Assembly: GCF_020091405.1 (NCBI RefSeq)
Contig: NZ_CP081903.1
Coordinates: forward strand, 5,642,501-5,706,500
Reading direction: 5' to 3'
Length of the DNA stretch: 64,000 nucleotides
From: Bacteroides cellulosilyticus
GTDB taxonomy: Bacteria; Bacteroidota; Bacteroidia; Bacteroidales; Bacteroidaceae
Shown: in pieces, positions 6,461 to 16,312 of the stretch
Layout: every line of letters begins with the position of its first letter
How positions within the stretch are numbered: the first letter of the stretch is position 1
Made by a program: the position numbers and the translations under genes
Notes under the pieces: generated by a model
The model's database searches: none
Seen by the model: only the letters and a program-made list of their open reading frames with translations
What the model was told of the DNA's origin: nothing

Positions 6461-7654
6461 ATGAGAACTTTCGAGATATTATTCTGGATAAGCCTGTTTA
6501 TCGTATTCTATACTTATATAGGATACGGAATTGTGCTATACATTCTGGTCAAAATTAAAGAAACTTTCCGTAAACCGGCACACTACCCCATGCCTCCCGA
6601 TGCGGAACTACCCGAACTAACCCTTTTCATAGCCGCCTATAACGAAGAAGACGTTGTGGACGAGAAGATGCAGAACTGCCTGGAGCTGGATTACCCCGCA
6701 GAAAAGCTACGGATATTCTGGGTTACGGACGGCAGCAACGACCACACCAACGAACGCCTCGCACGCTGGCCGCAAGCCACCGTCCTCCACCAACCCGAAC
6801 GACAAGGAAAAACCGCCGCCCTCAACCGCGGAATGAAATTCGTGAAAACACCACTCGTCGTATTCACCGATGCCAATACCCACCTGAACCGGGAAGCATT
6901 GCGCGAAATCGTTCATGCTTTTGTCAACCCCAAAGTGGGCTGCGTGGCAGGCGAAAAACGCATCGCCATGCAAACCAAGGATAATGCCGCATCGGGTGGA
7001 GAAGGTATCTACTGGAAATACGAGTCTACCCTGAAAGCACTCGACTCACGGCTCTACTCAGCCGTAGGCGCTGCCGGAGAGCTGTTTGCCGTGCGCAGCG
7101 AGCTGTTTGAAGATATGCGGACAGATACATTGCTCGATGATTTCATTCTCTCCCTGCGCATCGTCATGCGGGGATACACCATTGCCTATTGCGCTGCCGC
7201 ATACGCCACCGAAAGTGGCTCGGCAGATATGCGGGAAGAGGAAAAGCGCAAGATACGCATTGCCGCCGGAGGTTTGCAATCCATCTGGCGGTTGCGCCCG
7301 TTGCTGAACCCTTTCCGATATGGCTTGCTCAATTTCCAATATGTGTCCCATCGTGTCCTGCGGTGGTCCATCACTCCTATCTTGTTATTCCTATTGCTAC
7401 CCCTCAACGTAGTGTTGCTCTTCATAAGCGCCCAACCGATGTTTTACGCTGTCATTCTGGCACTGCAAATACTGTTCTACCTGATGGGCATCTGGGGATA
7501 TATCCTCTCACGGAGACACATCAAGAACAAGTTACTCTTTATTCCTTATTACTTCCTCTTCATGAACGTCAACGTAATCAGAGGATTCCGCTACCTGAGC
7601 AAACGTAAAGGCAACAAAAGCGGAGCCTGGGAAAAAGCACGAAGGGCAGGCTGA
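6461..7654 (+). CDS. Membrane-bound family 2 glycosyltransferase
   Basis: A 397-aa protein: one N-terminal membrane helix (residues ~5-30), a cytoplasmic GT-A domain and C-terminal hydrophobic helices (~300-370). GT2 motifs are FIAAYNEED near 52, TDGSNDHT near 88, the metal-binding-like FTDANTH near 134, the acidic LLDDF near 224 and a GGLQSIWRL motif near 271 corresponding to the Q-x-x-R-W loop of processive synthases. This layout resembles BcsA/HasA-like or poly-GlcNAc-type polysaccharide synthases, so a membrane glycan is the likely product. The donor sugar cannot be inferred. It is followed after 43 bp by a hybrid kinase on the same strand. Confidence 0.85.
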   Translation: MRTFEILFWISLFIVFYTYIGYGIVLYILVKIKETFRKPAHYPMPPDAELPELTLFIAAYNEEDVVDEKMQNCLELDYPAEKLRIFWVTDGSNDHTNERLARWPQATVLHQPERQGKTAALNRGMKFVKTPLVVFTDANTHLNREALREIVHAFVNPKVGCVAGEKRIAMQTKDNAASGGEGIYWKYESTLKALDSRLYSAVGAAGELFAVRSELFEDMRTDTLLDDFILSLRIVMRGYTIAYCAAAYATESGSADMREEEKRKIRIAAGGLQSIWRLRPLLNPFRYGLLNFQYVSHRVLRWSITPILLFLLLPLNVVLLFISAQPMFYAVILALQILFYLMGIWGYILSRRHIKNKLLFIPYYFLFMNVNVIRGFRYLSKRKGNKSGAWEKARRAG

Positions 7655-7697
7655 TAAAAAAGCCACCTACCAATAAATCTAAATACAAAGAAAGATA

Positions 7698-10364
7698 ATG
7701 AAAAGCATTCTGAAAGACACGAACAATTCCGAAAAGCTCCTGAACATGACATCAGATACATTGATACTCATGGACAGAGATGGTGTGTGCGTAGACATAG
7801 CCATCCACAACGTAGAGCTATGGTTTCTGAAAGAAGAAAAGTTGCTCGGTAAAAACCTGTTGGCAATGCTGCCACCAAGAACATACGGCGAATTTTATCC
7901 CGAATTCAAGAAAGTCCTGTTACACAGAACAAAATCCGTCCGCAATTATGAACTCAACTTACGAAATGAAACCTATTTCTTCAAATGCATCATGCAGCCA
8001 TACGGCGACCTGATATTATGCCAATATCGTGACATCACGGAACGCAGCCAGCAAAAGCTGGAACTGGAAAGAAACAATCGGGAACTCTACGAGATTCATA
8101 AAGCCGCCCTCATCGGCAGCTGGCAGTATGAGTCCGACACACGAACTTTCAGCTATGCCGGCCACACCGATATCATGTGTACCGAAGAGCCACAGGACAT
8201 CAATATCGACATATACCTGCAACATGTACTTCCGGAAGACAGGGAAACCTTCAATAACTGGCTGGAACAGAATCTGCAAGGTGATATGGAGAACAGCGTG
8301 GATTATCGCATTCTGTATCAGAAACAAATCTTCTACATCCGCCTCAAGGCCTTTACACGTGAACGCCATAAGGACGGCACCACCACCATGGAAGGCTACA
8401 TACAAAATATTACAGACATACAGCGCCGCCGCAATGACATCAACCTGCTTACCCATGCCATAAACAATTCAACAGAAGATATCTACTCAGCCCGGGAAGA
8501 CGGTACACTCATATTCGCCAACCGCTGTTTTAAAGAGCGGCACAACATAAGCAATACGGATGACATTACTCAAATGAAGATATACGACCTCCAATCGTAT
8601 GGCCGCGACCAGAAGGCATGGGCAGAATTTGCCGCCAGCGTCAAACGGGGAGAATTCAGTCAAGGTTACGTCGTCCATAACCCGTTACCACTTCGCCCCG
8701 AAGTGCTTGCCATTGAAGGCAATTCCTATTGGGTCACCAGCGACGAAGGAATAGGCACGGTCTGGACATTCGGCAGGGACGTAACACAACGCATCCGTCA
8801 AGAACAGGAAATCAAGCAATTAAATCAAGTTCTGGATAAAATTATTGAGAATCTGCCCGCCGGTGTTGTCGTGAAAGACGTTAAGAATGGCTTTAAATAC
8901 CTCTACCGCAATCGTGAGTCATACAATCGGGACATTACCATGCAGGAAGCCCTGGGAAAAGACGACTATGATTTTTATGGTTCTGGAATAGCGGAAGAAA
9001 AAAGAAAACAGGATATTGAAATAGCCACCACCGGACAGGAAATGCATTGGGTGGCGGAAGAACGCGATGGTAACGGCAATCCCCTCTTCCTCGACAAGCG
9101 GAAAATGAAAATAGAAAGTAATGACTTCCCGCCCATTCTGTTAAGCATCGAATGGGACATCACCGACATGGAACTGATGAGACGGGAGCTGATGGTAGCC
9201 AAAGAGAAAGCCGAAACCTCCGACCAACTCAAATCAGCCTTCCTTGCCAACATGAGCCACGAGATACGTACACCACTCAATGCCATCGTAGGCTTTTCAC
9301 GTATCATTGCCGAAAGCGAAAATACGGAAGAGCGCAAAGAGTATTACAACATTGTGGAAGCCAACAACGAACGTCTGTTGCAACTCATCAATGAAATTCT
9401 CGACCTCTCGAAGATAGAGGCCGGAATTGTGGAGTTCAGCATCGCCGCCGTCCGCCTGCACCCGCTGTGCAAGGAAATCCATGATGCGCATGTATTCCGC
9501 TGTCCGTCAGGTGTAGAGCTGATATTCGATCCATCCGATGAAGATATTCTGATAGACTCTGATAAGAACCGCATCTTCCAGGTGATATCGAACCTGATAG
9601 GAAATGCGTTCAAATTCACCACCAAAGGCAGCATCAGCTACGGATACCACCGGGAAGGGGAAACTATCGTATTCCATGTGACTGACACAGGTACAGGCAT
9701 CGCCCCCGAAAAGATAGGAAAGGTATTCGAACGGTTTGTAAAAGCCAACAATTTTGCACAGGGCACCGGATTGGGTTTAGCCATTTGCAAAACAATCATC
9801 GAACGTCTGGGTGGAACAATCTCCGTGACCTCCGAACTTGAGAAAGGAACTACCTTCATCTTTACCCTGCCCGCCAAGACCACCAAAGACGAAGATAAGG
9901 AAAAAACTGAAAACAGCCCCGAAGAAGATAAACCGGCGGCCGGAAAACAAAGTGCAGGCAGCGAAAGCACAGAAAAAGTACAGGTGTCGTCGCAGGAAAC
10001 CATCTCACTGAAAACTGTTCTGATAGCCGAAGACACGGACAGCAATTACATCCTGACCAAAGCTATTCTTAGTAAGGAATACCACCTGGAACGTGCCAAA
10101 GATGGCATGGAAGCCGTCAACATGTTTGTAGAAATAAATCCGGATATCATCCTGATGGATATGAAAATGCCCAATCTCGGTGGACTGGATGCAACGAGAA
10201 TCATTCGTGAACTGTCACCGGACGTACCCATTGTCGCTCTGACGGCTTTTGCCTACGATCATGACCGCAAAGCAGCACTCGATGCGGGTTGCAACGATTT
10301 CCTGACCAAACCTTTCACGCAGGAGGTACTGAAGGAGACGATAAAGAAGTGGGTTAATAAGTGA
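7698..10364 (+). CDS. PAS-domain hybrid sensor histidine kinase / response regulator
   Basis: An 888-aa soluble-looking protein with no signal peptide. Several PAS-like segments fill residues ~10-500 (for example MSDTLILMDRDGVCVDI early and NLPAGVVVKDVKNGFKYLYRN near 395). HisKA follows with phospho-acceptor His near 520 (NMSHEIRTPLN), HATPase N box near 631 (NLIGNAFKF), and G boxes DTGTGIAPE near 661 and GTGLGLAI near 689. After an acidic/basic linker (~735-775) comes a receiver domain with ILMDMKMPNLGG near 817 and the conserved K in LTKPF near the end. No HTH or output domain is present, so the phosphoryl group probably moves on to another protein. It may be co-transcribed with the upstream glycosyltransferase. 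The signal sensed is unknown. Confidence 0.9.
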   Translation: MKSILKDTNNSEKLLNMTSDTLILMDRDGVCVDIAIHNVELWFLKEEKLLGKNLLAMLPPRTYGEFYPEFKKVLLHRTKSVRNYELNLRNETYFFKCIMQPYGDLILCQYRDITERSQQKLELERNNRELYEIHKAALIGSWQYESDTRTFSYAGHTDIMCTEEPQDINIDIYLQHVLPEDRETFNNWLEQNLQGDMENSVDYRILYQKQIFYIRLKAFTRERHKDGTTTMEGYIQNITDIQRRRNDINLLTHAINNSTEDIYSAREDGTLIFANRCFKERHNISNTDDITQMKIYDLQSYGRDQKAWAEFAASVKRGEFSQGYVVHNPLPLRPEVLAIEGNSYWVTSDEGIGTVWTFGRDVTQRIRQEQEIKQLNQVLDKIIENLPAGVVVKDVKNGFKYLYRNRESYNRDITMQEALGKDDYDFYGSGIAEEKRKQDIEIATTGQEMHWVAEERDGNGNPLFLDKRKMKIESNDFPPILLSIEWDITDMELMRRELMVAKEKAETSDQLKSAFLANMSHEIRTPLNAIVGFSRIIAESENTEERKEYYNIVEANNERLLQLINEILDLSKIEAGIVEFSIAAVRLHPLCKEIHDAHVFRCPSGVELIFDPSDEDILIDSDKNRIFQVISNLIGNAFKFTTKGSISYGYHREGETIVFHVTDTGTGIAPEKIGKVFERFVKANNFAQGTGLGLAICKTIIERLGGTISVTSELEKGTTFIFTLPAKTTKDEDKEKTENSPEEDKPAAGKQSAGSESTEKVQVSSQETISLKTVLIAEDTDSNYILTKAILSKEYHLERAKDGMEAVNMFVEINPDIILMDMKMPNLGGLDATRIIRELSPDVPIVALTAFAYDHDRKAALDAGCNDFLTKPFTQEVLKETIKKWVNK

Positions 10365-10375
10365 TTAACCCACTT
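10347..10375. terminator. Convergent terminator with heptad tail
   Basis: A perfect 12-bp stem (10347-10358 with 10364-10375) around a 5-nt loop overlaps the stop codon of the hybrid kinase and is followed by the heptads acttatc, acttatc. It lies between two convergent genes and can serve both. Confidence 0.55.
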
Positions 10376-10383
10376 ATCACTTA

Positions 10384-12159
10384 TCACGCAAAGATATCGC
10401 TTCTTTGAATATAGGCAATCACATCGCCCTTATTCACGGTATCGCCTTGTTTGGCGCATATCTCTACGACGCGTCCGGTGAATCCGGTCAATATCTTTTC
10501 GTATTCTCCCCACGGGGTGGAGAGGTAACAGAACACTTCATCATGCTGGTATTTACGCCCTATGAACGGAGCCACGGAAGGACCTTCCACAGATACTTCC
10601 CACAGCACCTGTCCTTTATCCGGTGCAATAATCGGATCGGCCTTGGCACGTTTCAGTTTCCGGATTTCTTCTTCCGAATATCCATTCTTCACCATAGACG
10701 CATCTTTGGCACGTTGCAATTCATCCTCGAAACGCTTCTTGGCTGTACCGGACTTGTAATCACGATACTGACGGTCGTGCATGGCAAGTTCAAAGAGTTC
10801 TTCTTCATCATCTCCATATTCCCAACCGTTCTCGTCCATTTCTTTCCGATATTCATCCAGAGCGTCCGGATAGTTCAATTGCGGATCGGTATCCACAAAT
10901 TCATATCCTTTTGATTTCGCCAATTCCACAATTTCAGGAGCCAGCTCGCCCGGCAGACGTCCGCTCTTACCGAGAATCATATCCCACGTATGATTATCTA
11001 TCATCGTCCAGCGCTCTTCACCTTTCACCAACTGCATAAGGTTCATCAATGCCACATTCTTCACATACTGGCTGAAAGGCGTTACCAACGGAGGATACCC
11101 CAGCTTAGGCCATACGTATTCCACCTCGTCGAAGAGCATCACCAACAGGTCGTCAATGCTGAGTTCCGGTTCATTCTTCCCTCTTAATATCATGTTTATA
11201 CCCGAATGTACTCCCTTCAGATCGGCCATCATGGAACCCATCATACCACCCGGAAGGCCACACTTCAACAGCAAAGAGGACATGTGTTTATTGGTCGGAT
11301 CCATGAAATAGCCCAGGAAGTCATCTATAAATTCCTGTGTCATGGCACGTGCCTTCATATATGCCTTCATATTGATATCGGGCACCTGGAAGCCCTTATC
11401 TTTCAGCATGGCTTGTACGGAGATTACGTCCGGATGTACTTTACCCCAGGACATCGGTTCCATAGCCACATCAATAATGTCGGCGCCATTCTCGCAAACT
11501 TCCAGGATAGAAGCCATCGACAAACCCGGTCCGCTATGACCGTGATACTGGATAATCACTTCGGGATGCCTTTCCTTAATCGTCTTCGTCAACCGTCCCA
11601 GCATACCCGGACGACCGATACCTGCCATATCTTTCAGACAGATTTCGGGTGCTCCCGCTTCAATCAGCTGGTCGGCAACATGGGCATAATATTCCACCGT
11701 ATGCACAGGCGAGTGTGTGATACAAAGAGTTGCCTGCGGTATCATCCCTGCCTCCAATGCATATTTAATAGAAGGAATTATATTCCGTGTCTCGTTCAGT
11801 CCACAGAAGATGCGGGTGATATCCACCCCTTGCGCATGCTTCACACGATACATCAGACGGCGTACATCGGCAGGCACAGGATACATGCGCAAAGCGTTCA
11901 GACCACGGTCCAGCATATGCGTTTGTATACCCACTTCATTGAAAGGTTTGGTAAAAGCACGTACGGCTTTGTTAGGATTCTCACCATACAACAGATTCAC
12001 TTGCTCAAAAGCTCCCCCGTTCGTTTCCACACGGGCAAAACACCCCATTTCAATAATCAACGGAGCGATACGTACCAATTGGTCTACACGAGGTTGATAT
12101 TTACCGGAAGATTGCCACATATCACGGTAAACAAGACTGAATTTAATTTCCTTTTTCAT
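10384..12159 (-). CDS. PycB/OadA-like carboxyltransferase without a biotin-acceptor motif
   Basis: A 591-aa protein related to the carboxyltransferase subunit of pyruvate carboxylase / oxaloacetate decarboxylase. The entry motif is YRDMWQSSGKYQPR (11-24) where the family usually has R-D-A-H-Q-S. The carbamylated-Lys motif CLKDMAG (Lys176) and a metal-site HGHSG (His206, His208) are present. The last ~75 residues align with a biotinyl-like fold, but the hammerhead where A-M-K-M would sit reads STPWGEYE, so there is no lysine to biotinylate. It may pair with a separate biotin carrier or act without one. It is monocistronic and preceded by three heptads (12161-12181). Confidence 0.75.
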   Translation of the reverse strand: MKKEIKFSLVYRDMWQSSGKYQPRVDQLVRIAPLIIEMGCFARVETNGGAFEQVNLLYGENPNKAVRAFTKPFNEVGIQTHMLDRGLNALRMYPVPADVRRLMYRVKHAQGVDITRIFCGLNETRNIIPSIKYALEAGMIPQATLCITHSPVHTVEYYAHVADQLIEAGAPEICLKDMAGIGRPGMLGRLTKTIKERHPEVIIQYHGHSGPGLSMASILEVCENGADIIDVAMEPMSWGKVHPDVISVQAMLKDKGFQVPDINMKAYMKARAMTQEFIDDFLGYFMDPTNKHMSSLLLKCGLPGGMMGSMMADLKGVHSGINMILRGKNEPELSIDDLLVMLFDEVEYVWPKLGYPPLVTPFSQYVKNVALMNLMQLVKGEERWTMIDNHTWDMILGKSGRLPGELAPEIVELAKSKGYEFVDTDPQLNYPDALDEYRKEMDENGWEYGDDEEELFELAMHDRQYRDYKSGTAKKRFEDELQRAKDASMVKNGYSEEEIRKLKRAKADPIIAPDKGQVLWEVSVEGPSVAPFIGRKYQHDEVFCYLSTPWGEYEKILTGFTGRVVEICAKQGDTVNKGDVIAYIQRSDIFA

Positions 12160-12216
12160 CGCAGTCAGCAGTTAGCGGTTTAACATATATGAATTACTTG
12201 GTTAACTTAATAAGTA

Positions 12217-12250
12217 CAAATATAAAGGTTTATTCTGACATATAGTCAAA
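12217..12250 (-). promoter_or_regulatory. Promoter of the PycB-like gene
   Basis: The complement of 12217-12224 is a perfect TATATTTG box. A TTTG (complement of 12247-12250) lies upstream with a 22-bp spacer, slightly longer than ideal. The leader contains exact heptads gcagtca, gcagtta, gcggttt next to the start codon. Confidence 0.5.
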
Positions 12251-12375
12251 TTTAGATTTGAATTATTCAGCATAAAAGATATGTTTAATATCATATTGAA
12301 ACAGTTTTTTCATTTTATAACATTTCCCACCATTTCATTCCTCTATGATTCAGACGATAATTTATCGGAAAGGAT

Positions 12376-12460
12376 GGAGGGGAGTCATTACGGTTTAGAA
12401 AGAAACCAATCCCATCACTCCCCTCCCACAAAAAAACATGCCCAGAGCATTGCTCTGGGC
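12376..12460 (-). terminator. Structured 3' region and terminator of the sigma-factor gene
   Basis: A perfect 9-bp hairpin (gcccagagc 12440-12448, gctctgggc 12452-12460) is followed on the minus strand by ATG and T7, a good intrinsic terminator for the gene ending at 12505. Beyond it a second dyad, ggaggggagt (12376-12385) with actcccctcc (12417-12426), encloses a small GGTTT/AAACC hairpin. It may be a backup terminator. The rest of 12160-12504 shows no gene. Confidence 0.7.
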
Positions 12461-12504
12461 TATAAATATTAAGTTTGTCAGTCTTCAGTCTGCACTGTTT
12501 GTTT

Positions 12505-13008
12505 TCAAACAAAGTCTTTCAGTTCTTGTTGTAGCCGTTGGCGGGTAAAGAAGATACGGCTTTTTACGGTTCCTAGAGGCAATCCGAGACGGTCAGCTAT
12601 TTCACGATACTTGAAACCGGAGACATGCATGGAGAAAGGAACTTTATAATCGCGGGGTAACGAATTCACGATGCGATGCATTTCTTTTAAATCATAAGAT
12701 CCTTCGGCATTTGCAAAACCGGAGTTTTGCGGCAGGTTTAAATGATAAAGGTTATCTGTCTGGTCCACGAAAGTTTGTTCGCGAACGATTCTGCGGTAGT
12801 TATTAATAAAGATATTCCGCATAATGGTGTACATCCACCCTTTGAAGTTGGTATCAGGCATGTACTTGTCTTCGTTGTCCAATGCCTTGAGCGAGGTTTC
12901 TTGCAATAAATCATTCGCCTCCTCTTTATCGGCTGTCAACTTATATGCAAAGCGAAGCAGTTCTTCTTGCACACTAATCAAATCCTTCCTAAAACTGTAG
13001 GTATTCAT
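12505..13008 (-). CDS. ECF-type RNA polymerase sigma factor
   Basis: A 167-aa sigma-70 family protein with region 2 (FAYKLTADKEEANDLLQETS, then TNFKGWMYTIMRNIFINNYR) and region 4 helix-turn-helix (YREIADRLGLPLGTVKSRIF) in the usual order and length. ATG 13008 (MNTYSFRKD) is chosen because it begins the conserved region; a further upstream start would add about 38 unlike residues. No anti-sigma gene follows. It is monocistronic, ends at a terminator and diverges from the M16 protease. Similar Bacteroides proteins act in stress responses, but the signal here is unknown. Confidence 0.88.
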   Translation of the reverse strand: MNTYSFRKDLISVQEELLRFAYKLTADKEEANDLLQETSLKALDNEDKYMPDTNFKGWMYTIMRNIFINNYRRIVREQTFVDQTDNLYHLNLPQNSGFANAEGSYDLKEMHRIVNSLPRDYKVPFSMHVSGFKYREIADRLGLPLGTVKSRIFFTRQRLQQELKDFV

Positions 13009-13222
13009 ACTTTGCTCTTTTAAATAGTTAATAATTATTTTAAATTCACGATTGCAAGTATAGGGAAGTTCTGGGGTTTCCAAGAACCGAGTTTTGTTTT
13101 TATTTAGGGCGAAAACTATCAATTGACAGTTTTCACCCCCTTTTTGAGAGTTTTCTGGTGGTGATTTTTGTAAAAAGCGTATCTTTTTCCGAAGATTTCG
13201 TAAACTGTTTGTGATTTTTTTA

Positions 13223-13230
13223 TAGTTTTG
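13223..13230 (+). promoter_or_regulatory. Promoter -7 box of the M16 protease gene
   Basis: A perfect TAGTTTTG box 44 bp before the start codon, in the divergent gap with the sigma gene. No -33 TTTG at the expected spacing. Confidence 0.5.
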
Positions 13231-13274
13231 CCTACATATAGCAAAAACACTTTATTTAAAAACACTTTATTTTT

Positions 13275-16175
13275 ATGAGACGAATTATTAAATCAATCAC
13301 TCTTTTGGCTATCATGGCTATCGCTTTGCCGTCATTCGGTCAAGGATTGAAAGCTTTCAAGCTGAAAAACGGCCTTTCCGTATATATATGGGAAGACAAC
13401 ACGAAATCGGATGTATTCGGTGCTGTAGGTGTACGTACTGGCTCAGTCAACGATCCGGCTGAATATACCGGTTTGGCACACTATCTGGAACATGTCATGT
13501 TCAAAGGCACGGATAAAATCAGTACACTTGACTGGGCGGCAGAAGAACCCATCTACCAAAAGATCATCGCAAAATACGACGAGATGGCTGATGAAACTGA
13601 TCCGGTAAAGAAAGAAGCTATCGGAAAAGAAATCAACGAACTCACAATCGAAGCAGCCAAAGTCAGCGTATCTACTGAATTCTCCAATTTAATGGAGAGC
13701 ATGGGTGCTAAAGGGCTGAATGCCGGTACAAGCTACGACTTCACTTATTATCATAACTCTTTCCCGGCATACCAAATCAACAAATGGTTAGAAATCAGTT
13801 CTCAACGTTTCATTAATCCTGTATTCCGTACTTTCCAGTCCGAATTGGAGACGGTATACGAAGAATATAACCGCGCACAGGATAATCAAGGCAGAGTGCA
13901 ACAACAATTCTTGTTGGATAAAGCATTCGAAGGACATCCTTACTCCCGCTCAGTACTGGGATTGCCCGAACATCTGAAAAATCCGCGACTGAGCAAACTG
14001 ATTGAATTCTATAACCAATGGTATACTCCACAAAACATGGTATTGATTCTTGTAGGTAACGTCAATGCCCAGCAGATCAGCGGACGTATCAATGCTGCCT
14101 TCGGACGTTTGCAAAACCATGAATTGCCGGCACGCAAGGAATATCCCGATCTGAACATAAAAGGCCGTACGCAATATACAGCCAAAATAGGTTATTATCC
14201 CAGTGTCTACCTGGTTTACAAAGGTGTGCCTGCCGGACATCCCGATGAAAATGCACTGAAAATAGCTCTCTCATTGCTCTCCAACAGTAGCAACACAGGT
14301 GCGTTGAACAAGCTGATCATCGACGGTGAGTTGACCAGCGGCTATGCAGCTACCCTCACGTTCCGTGAACAGGGCCGTAACATAGTTCAGGTCACTCCAT
14401 TATACGACGAGAACCAACGACGCTTCGAATCAAACAAAAGTGCAGAGAAGAAGGCACTGAAAGCCATTGAAAAGATTGCCAACGGAGACTTCGCAGACTG
14501 GACAATCGATGCCATCAAGAACAATATGTGCCGTGACTTCGACTTGATGATGGAAGACAACGAAACGAAAGCCGAAATGCTGTTGGAAGCTTTCACCAAT
14601 GAGCAAGATCTGGGCAAAGTGCTCAACTACAAAGATGAAATTATGTCCATCACCAACGATGACATCAAGCGTGTAGCCAAACAATATCTGACCAATGATT
14701 ATCTGGCACTCTACATCGAAAAAGGTAAGACAAGCAAAGAAGGCAAACTGAAGAAGCCCGAATACAAGCCTATCGAACCGCCTGTTGGCAAACAATCTCT
14801 TTACGCTACTCAGTTCAAGAGCATGCCTATCGGACAAGTAGACGAAAAGTTCATAGATTTCAGTAATGTGCAGACGAAACAGCTGAATGACCGCTCTAAG
14901 ATGTATTATTCGCCCAACCCTGAAAACAACGTATTCAGCCTGACAGTAAGATATGGAGCTGGAACACGCGAATTCCCCAAACTGGGCATTGCCGCCAACC
15001 TGATGAACAATGCCGGTATCATGGGCACCTATGAGCCCCAACAACTGAAAGAAGAACTCAGTAAACTGAATGCTACCTGCCACGTTAGTGCAGACGATGA
15101 TTATCTTTATGTTACAATGAGAGGATATGAAGAGACATTGCCACAAGCCTGCCAACTACTCGCCCGCCAAATCCTTATGCCGAAGTTGGACGACAAGCAG
15201 TTGAGCCGTATCAAAGGTTCCATGCTGGGAACCCGTCAGCAACGCAAGGAGAATGTAGCTCTATTGGCAGATGCCCTTTTCCAATATATCCGTTACCAGA
15301 ATAAATCGGACTATATTGAAGAACTGACGGATAAGGAAGTCTATGAACTTCAGATTTCCGAGTTGACAGGAGACATCAACCGTGCATCCAATTACGAGGC
15401 CGAAATTTTCTACTGCGGAACTCTGCCTTTCGATAATGCTTATGAAATTCTCAGCAAGAATCTGCCGCTGGTAGCCAACGAGCGCCCGACAACTTCTCCA
15501 CAAGACAAACCATTGGCACAGGTTACTGAAAACACTGTTTATTTCCTGCCGAACTCAGATGCAGAACAAGCTCAAGTATACCTTTACATGCCTATGCAGA
15601 AGTATGACAAGAAAGATGACGTTTTACGTGATGCTTTCTACCAATACTTCTCAGGTGGTTTCAATGGTTTGGTGATCAATGAAATCCGCGAGAAAAGATC
15701 CATGGCATACACGGCCGGTGCATACGTTTCCACACCTTCCCTGCCTGGCAATCCAACGTACCTGATAGGACGTATCGGTACACAGAATGATAAGGCAAAC
15801 GATGCCATAGATGTTTTCATGGAACTGATCAGCGACATGCCGAAAAATGCAGAACGTATTGAGAATATCAAGAGCTACATGCGCCAGGAAGCATTGACTT
15901 CACATCCGGACTTCCGCTATAAAGCACAATACCTCCGGATGTATCAGCGTATGGGCTACCAAGGTGACCCTGCCGAGGAAAACCTGAAGAAAATTGATGC
16001 ATTGACTTTTGACGATATCGTGAAGTTCTACGAAGAGAATATTAAGGGAAAACCTTACTGCATCGGCATCATGGGTAACCCGAAAGATATTGATCTGAAG
16101 AAACTGGAGAAATACGGCAAAGTAGTGAAACTGAACGAAAGAAAACTGTTCAACACGAAAGACGCGCTGTTCTAA
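13275..16175 (+). CDS. Exported M16-family zinc metalloprotease (insulinase type)
   Basis: A 966-aa protein with signal peptide MRRIIKSITLLAIMAIALPSFG. The inverted zinc motif HYLEH is at residues 69-73 and the third ligand region ELETVYEEYNRAQ near 188-200. Length fits two tandem M16 halves of ~450 residues; the second half lacks HxxEH, as in the inactive half of pitrilysin-like enzymes. It probably degrades short peptides in the periplasm. It is transcribed alone, diverging from an ECF sigma gene, and followed by a heptad hairpin. Confidence 0.9.
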   Translation: MRRIIKSITLLAIMAIALPSFGQGLKAFKLKNGLSVYIWEDNTKSDVFGAVGVRTGSVNDPAEYTGLAHYLEHVMFKGTDKISTLDWAAEEPIYQKIIAKYDEMADETDPVKKEAIGKEINELTIEAAKVSVSTEFSNLMESMGAKGLNAGTSYDFTYYHNSFPAYQINKWLEISSQRFINPVFRTFQSELETVYEEYNRAQDNQGRVQQQFLLDKAFEGHPYSRSVLGLPEHLKNPRLSKLIEFYNQWYTPQNMVLILVGNVNAQQISGRINAAFGRLQNHELPARKEYPDLNIKGRTQYTAKIGYYPSVYLVYKGVPAGHPDENALKIALSLLSNSSNTGALNKLIIDGELTSGYAATLTFREQGRNIVQVTPLYDENQRRFESNKSAEKKALKAIEKIANGDFADWTIDAIKNNMCRDFDLMMEDNETKAEMLLEAFTNEQDLGKVLNYKDEIMSITNDDIKRVAKQYLTNDYLALYIEKGKTSKEGKLKKPEYKPIEPPVGKQSLYATQFKSMPIGQVDEKFIDFSNVQTKQLNDRSKMYYSPNPENNVFSLTVRYGAGTREFPKLGIAANLMNNAGIMGTYEPQQLKEELSKLNATCHVSADDDYLYVTMRGYEETLPQACQLLARQILMPKLDDKQLSRIKGSMLGTRQQRKENVALLADALFQYIRYQNKSDYIEELTDKEVYELQISELTGDINRASNYEAEIFYCGTLPFDNAYEILSKNLPLVANERPTTSPQDKPLAQVTENTVYFLPNSDAEQAQVYLYMPMQKYDKKDDVLRDAFYQYFSGGFNGLVINEIREKRSMAYTAGAYVSTPSLPGNPTYLIGRIGTQNDKANDAIDVFMELISDMPKNAERIENIKSYMRQEALTSHPDFRYKAQYLRMYQRMGYQGDPAEENLKKIDALTFDDIVKFYEENIKGKPYCIGIMGNPKDIDLKKLEKYGKVVKLNERKLFNTKDALF

Positions 16176-16176
16176 C

Positions 16177-16304
16177 AGTTACGAGCTACAAGCAACGAGC
16201 TACAAGTTGCTGCGCTATGACACTGAAAAGAGCTACAAACTACAAGTTGCTACGCTATGACGCTGAAAAGCACTTGTAGCTTGTAGCTCGTAGCTTGTAG
16301 CTCT
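16177..16304. repeat. Heptad-repeat hairpin with internally duplicated left half
   Basis: Two tandem copies of the GCTACAAGTTGCTGCGCTATGA-like left arm plus loop (about 16190-16270, partly diverged) precede one right arm (cacttgtagcttgtagctcg... to 16304). It fills the convergent gap between the protease and the TRIC gene, 8 bp before the latter's stop, and may act as terminator. Confidence 0.8.
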
Positions 16305-16312
16305 TTCTCTTA

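Noticed and set aside
12281..12472. 63-aa frame between the PycB and sigma genes
   Set aside because: It overlaps two strong hairpins and the sigma-gene terminator; no protein-like pattern.
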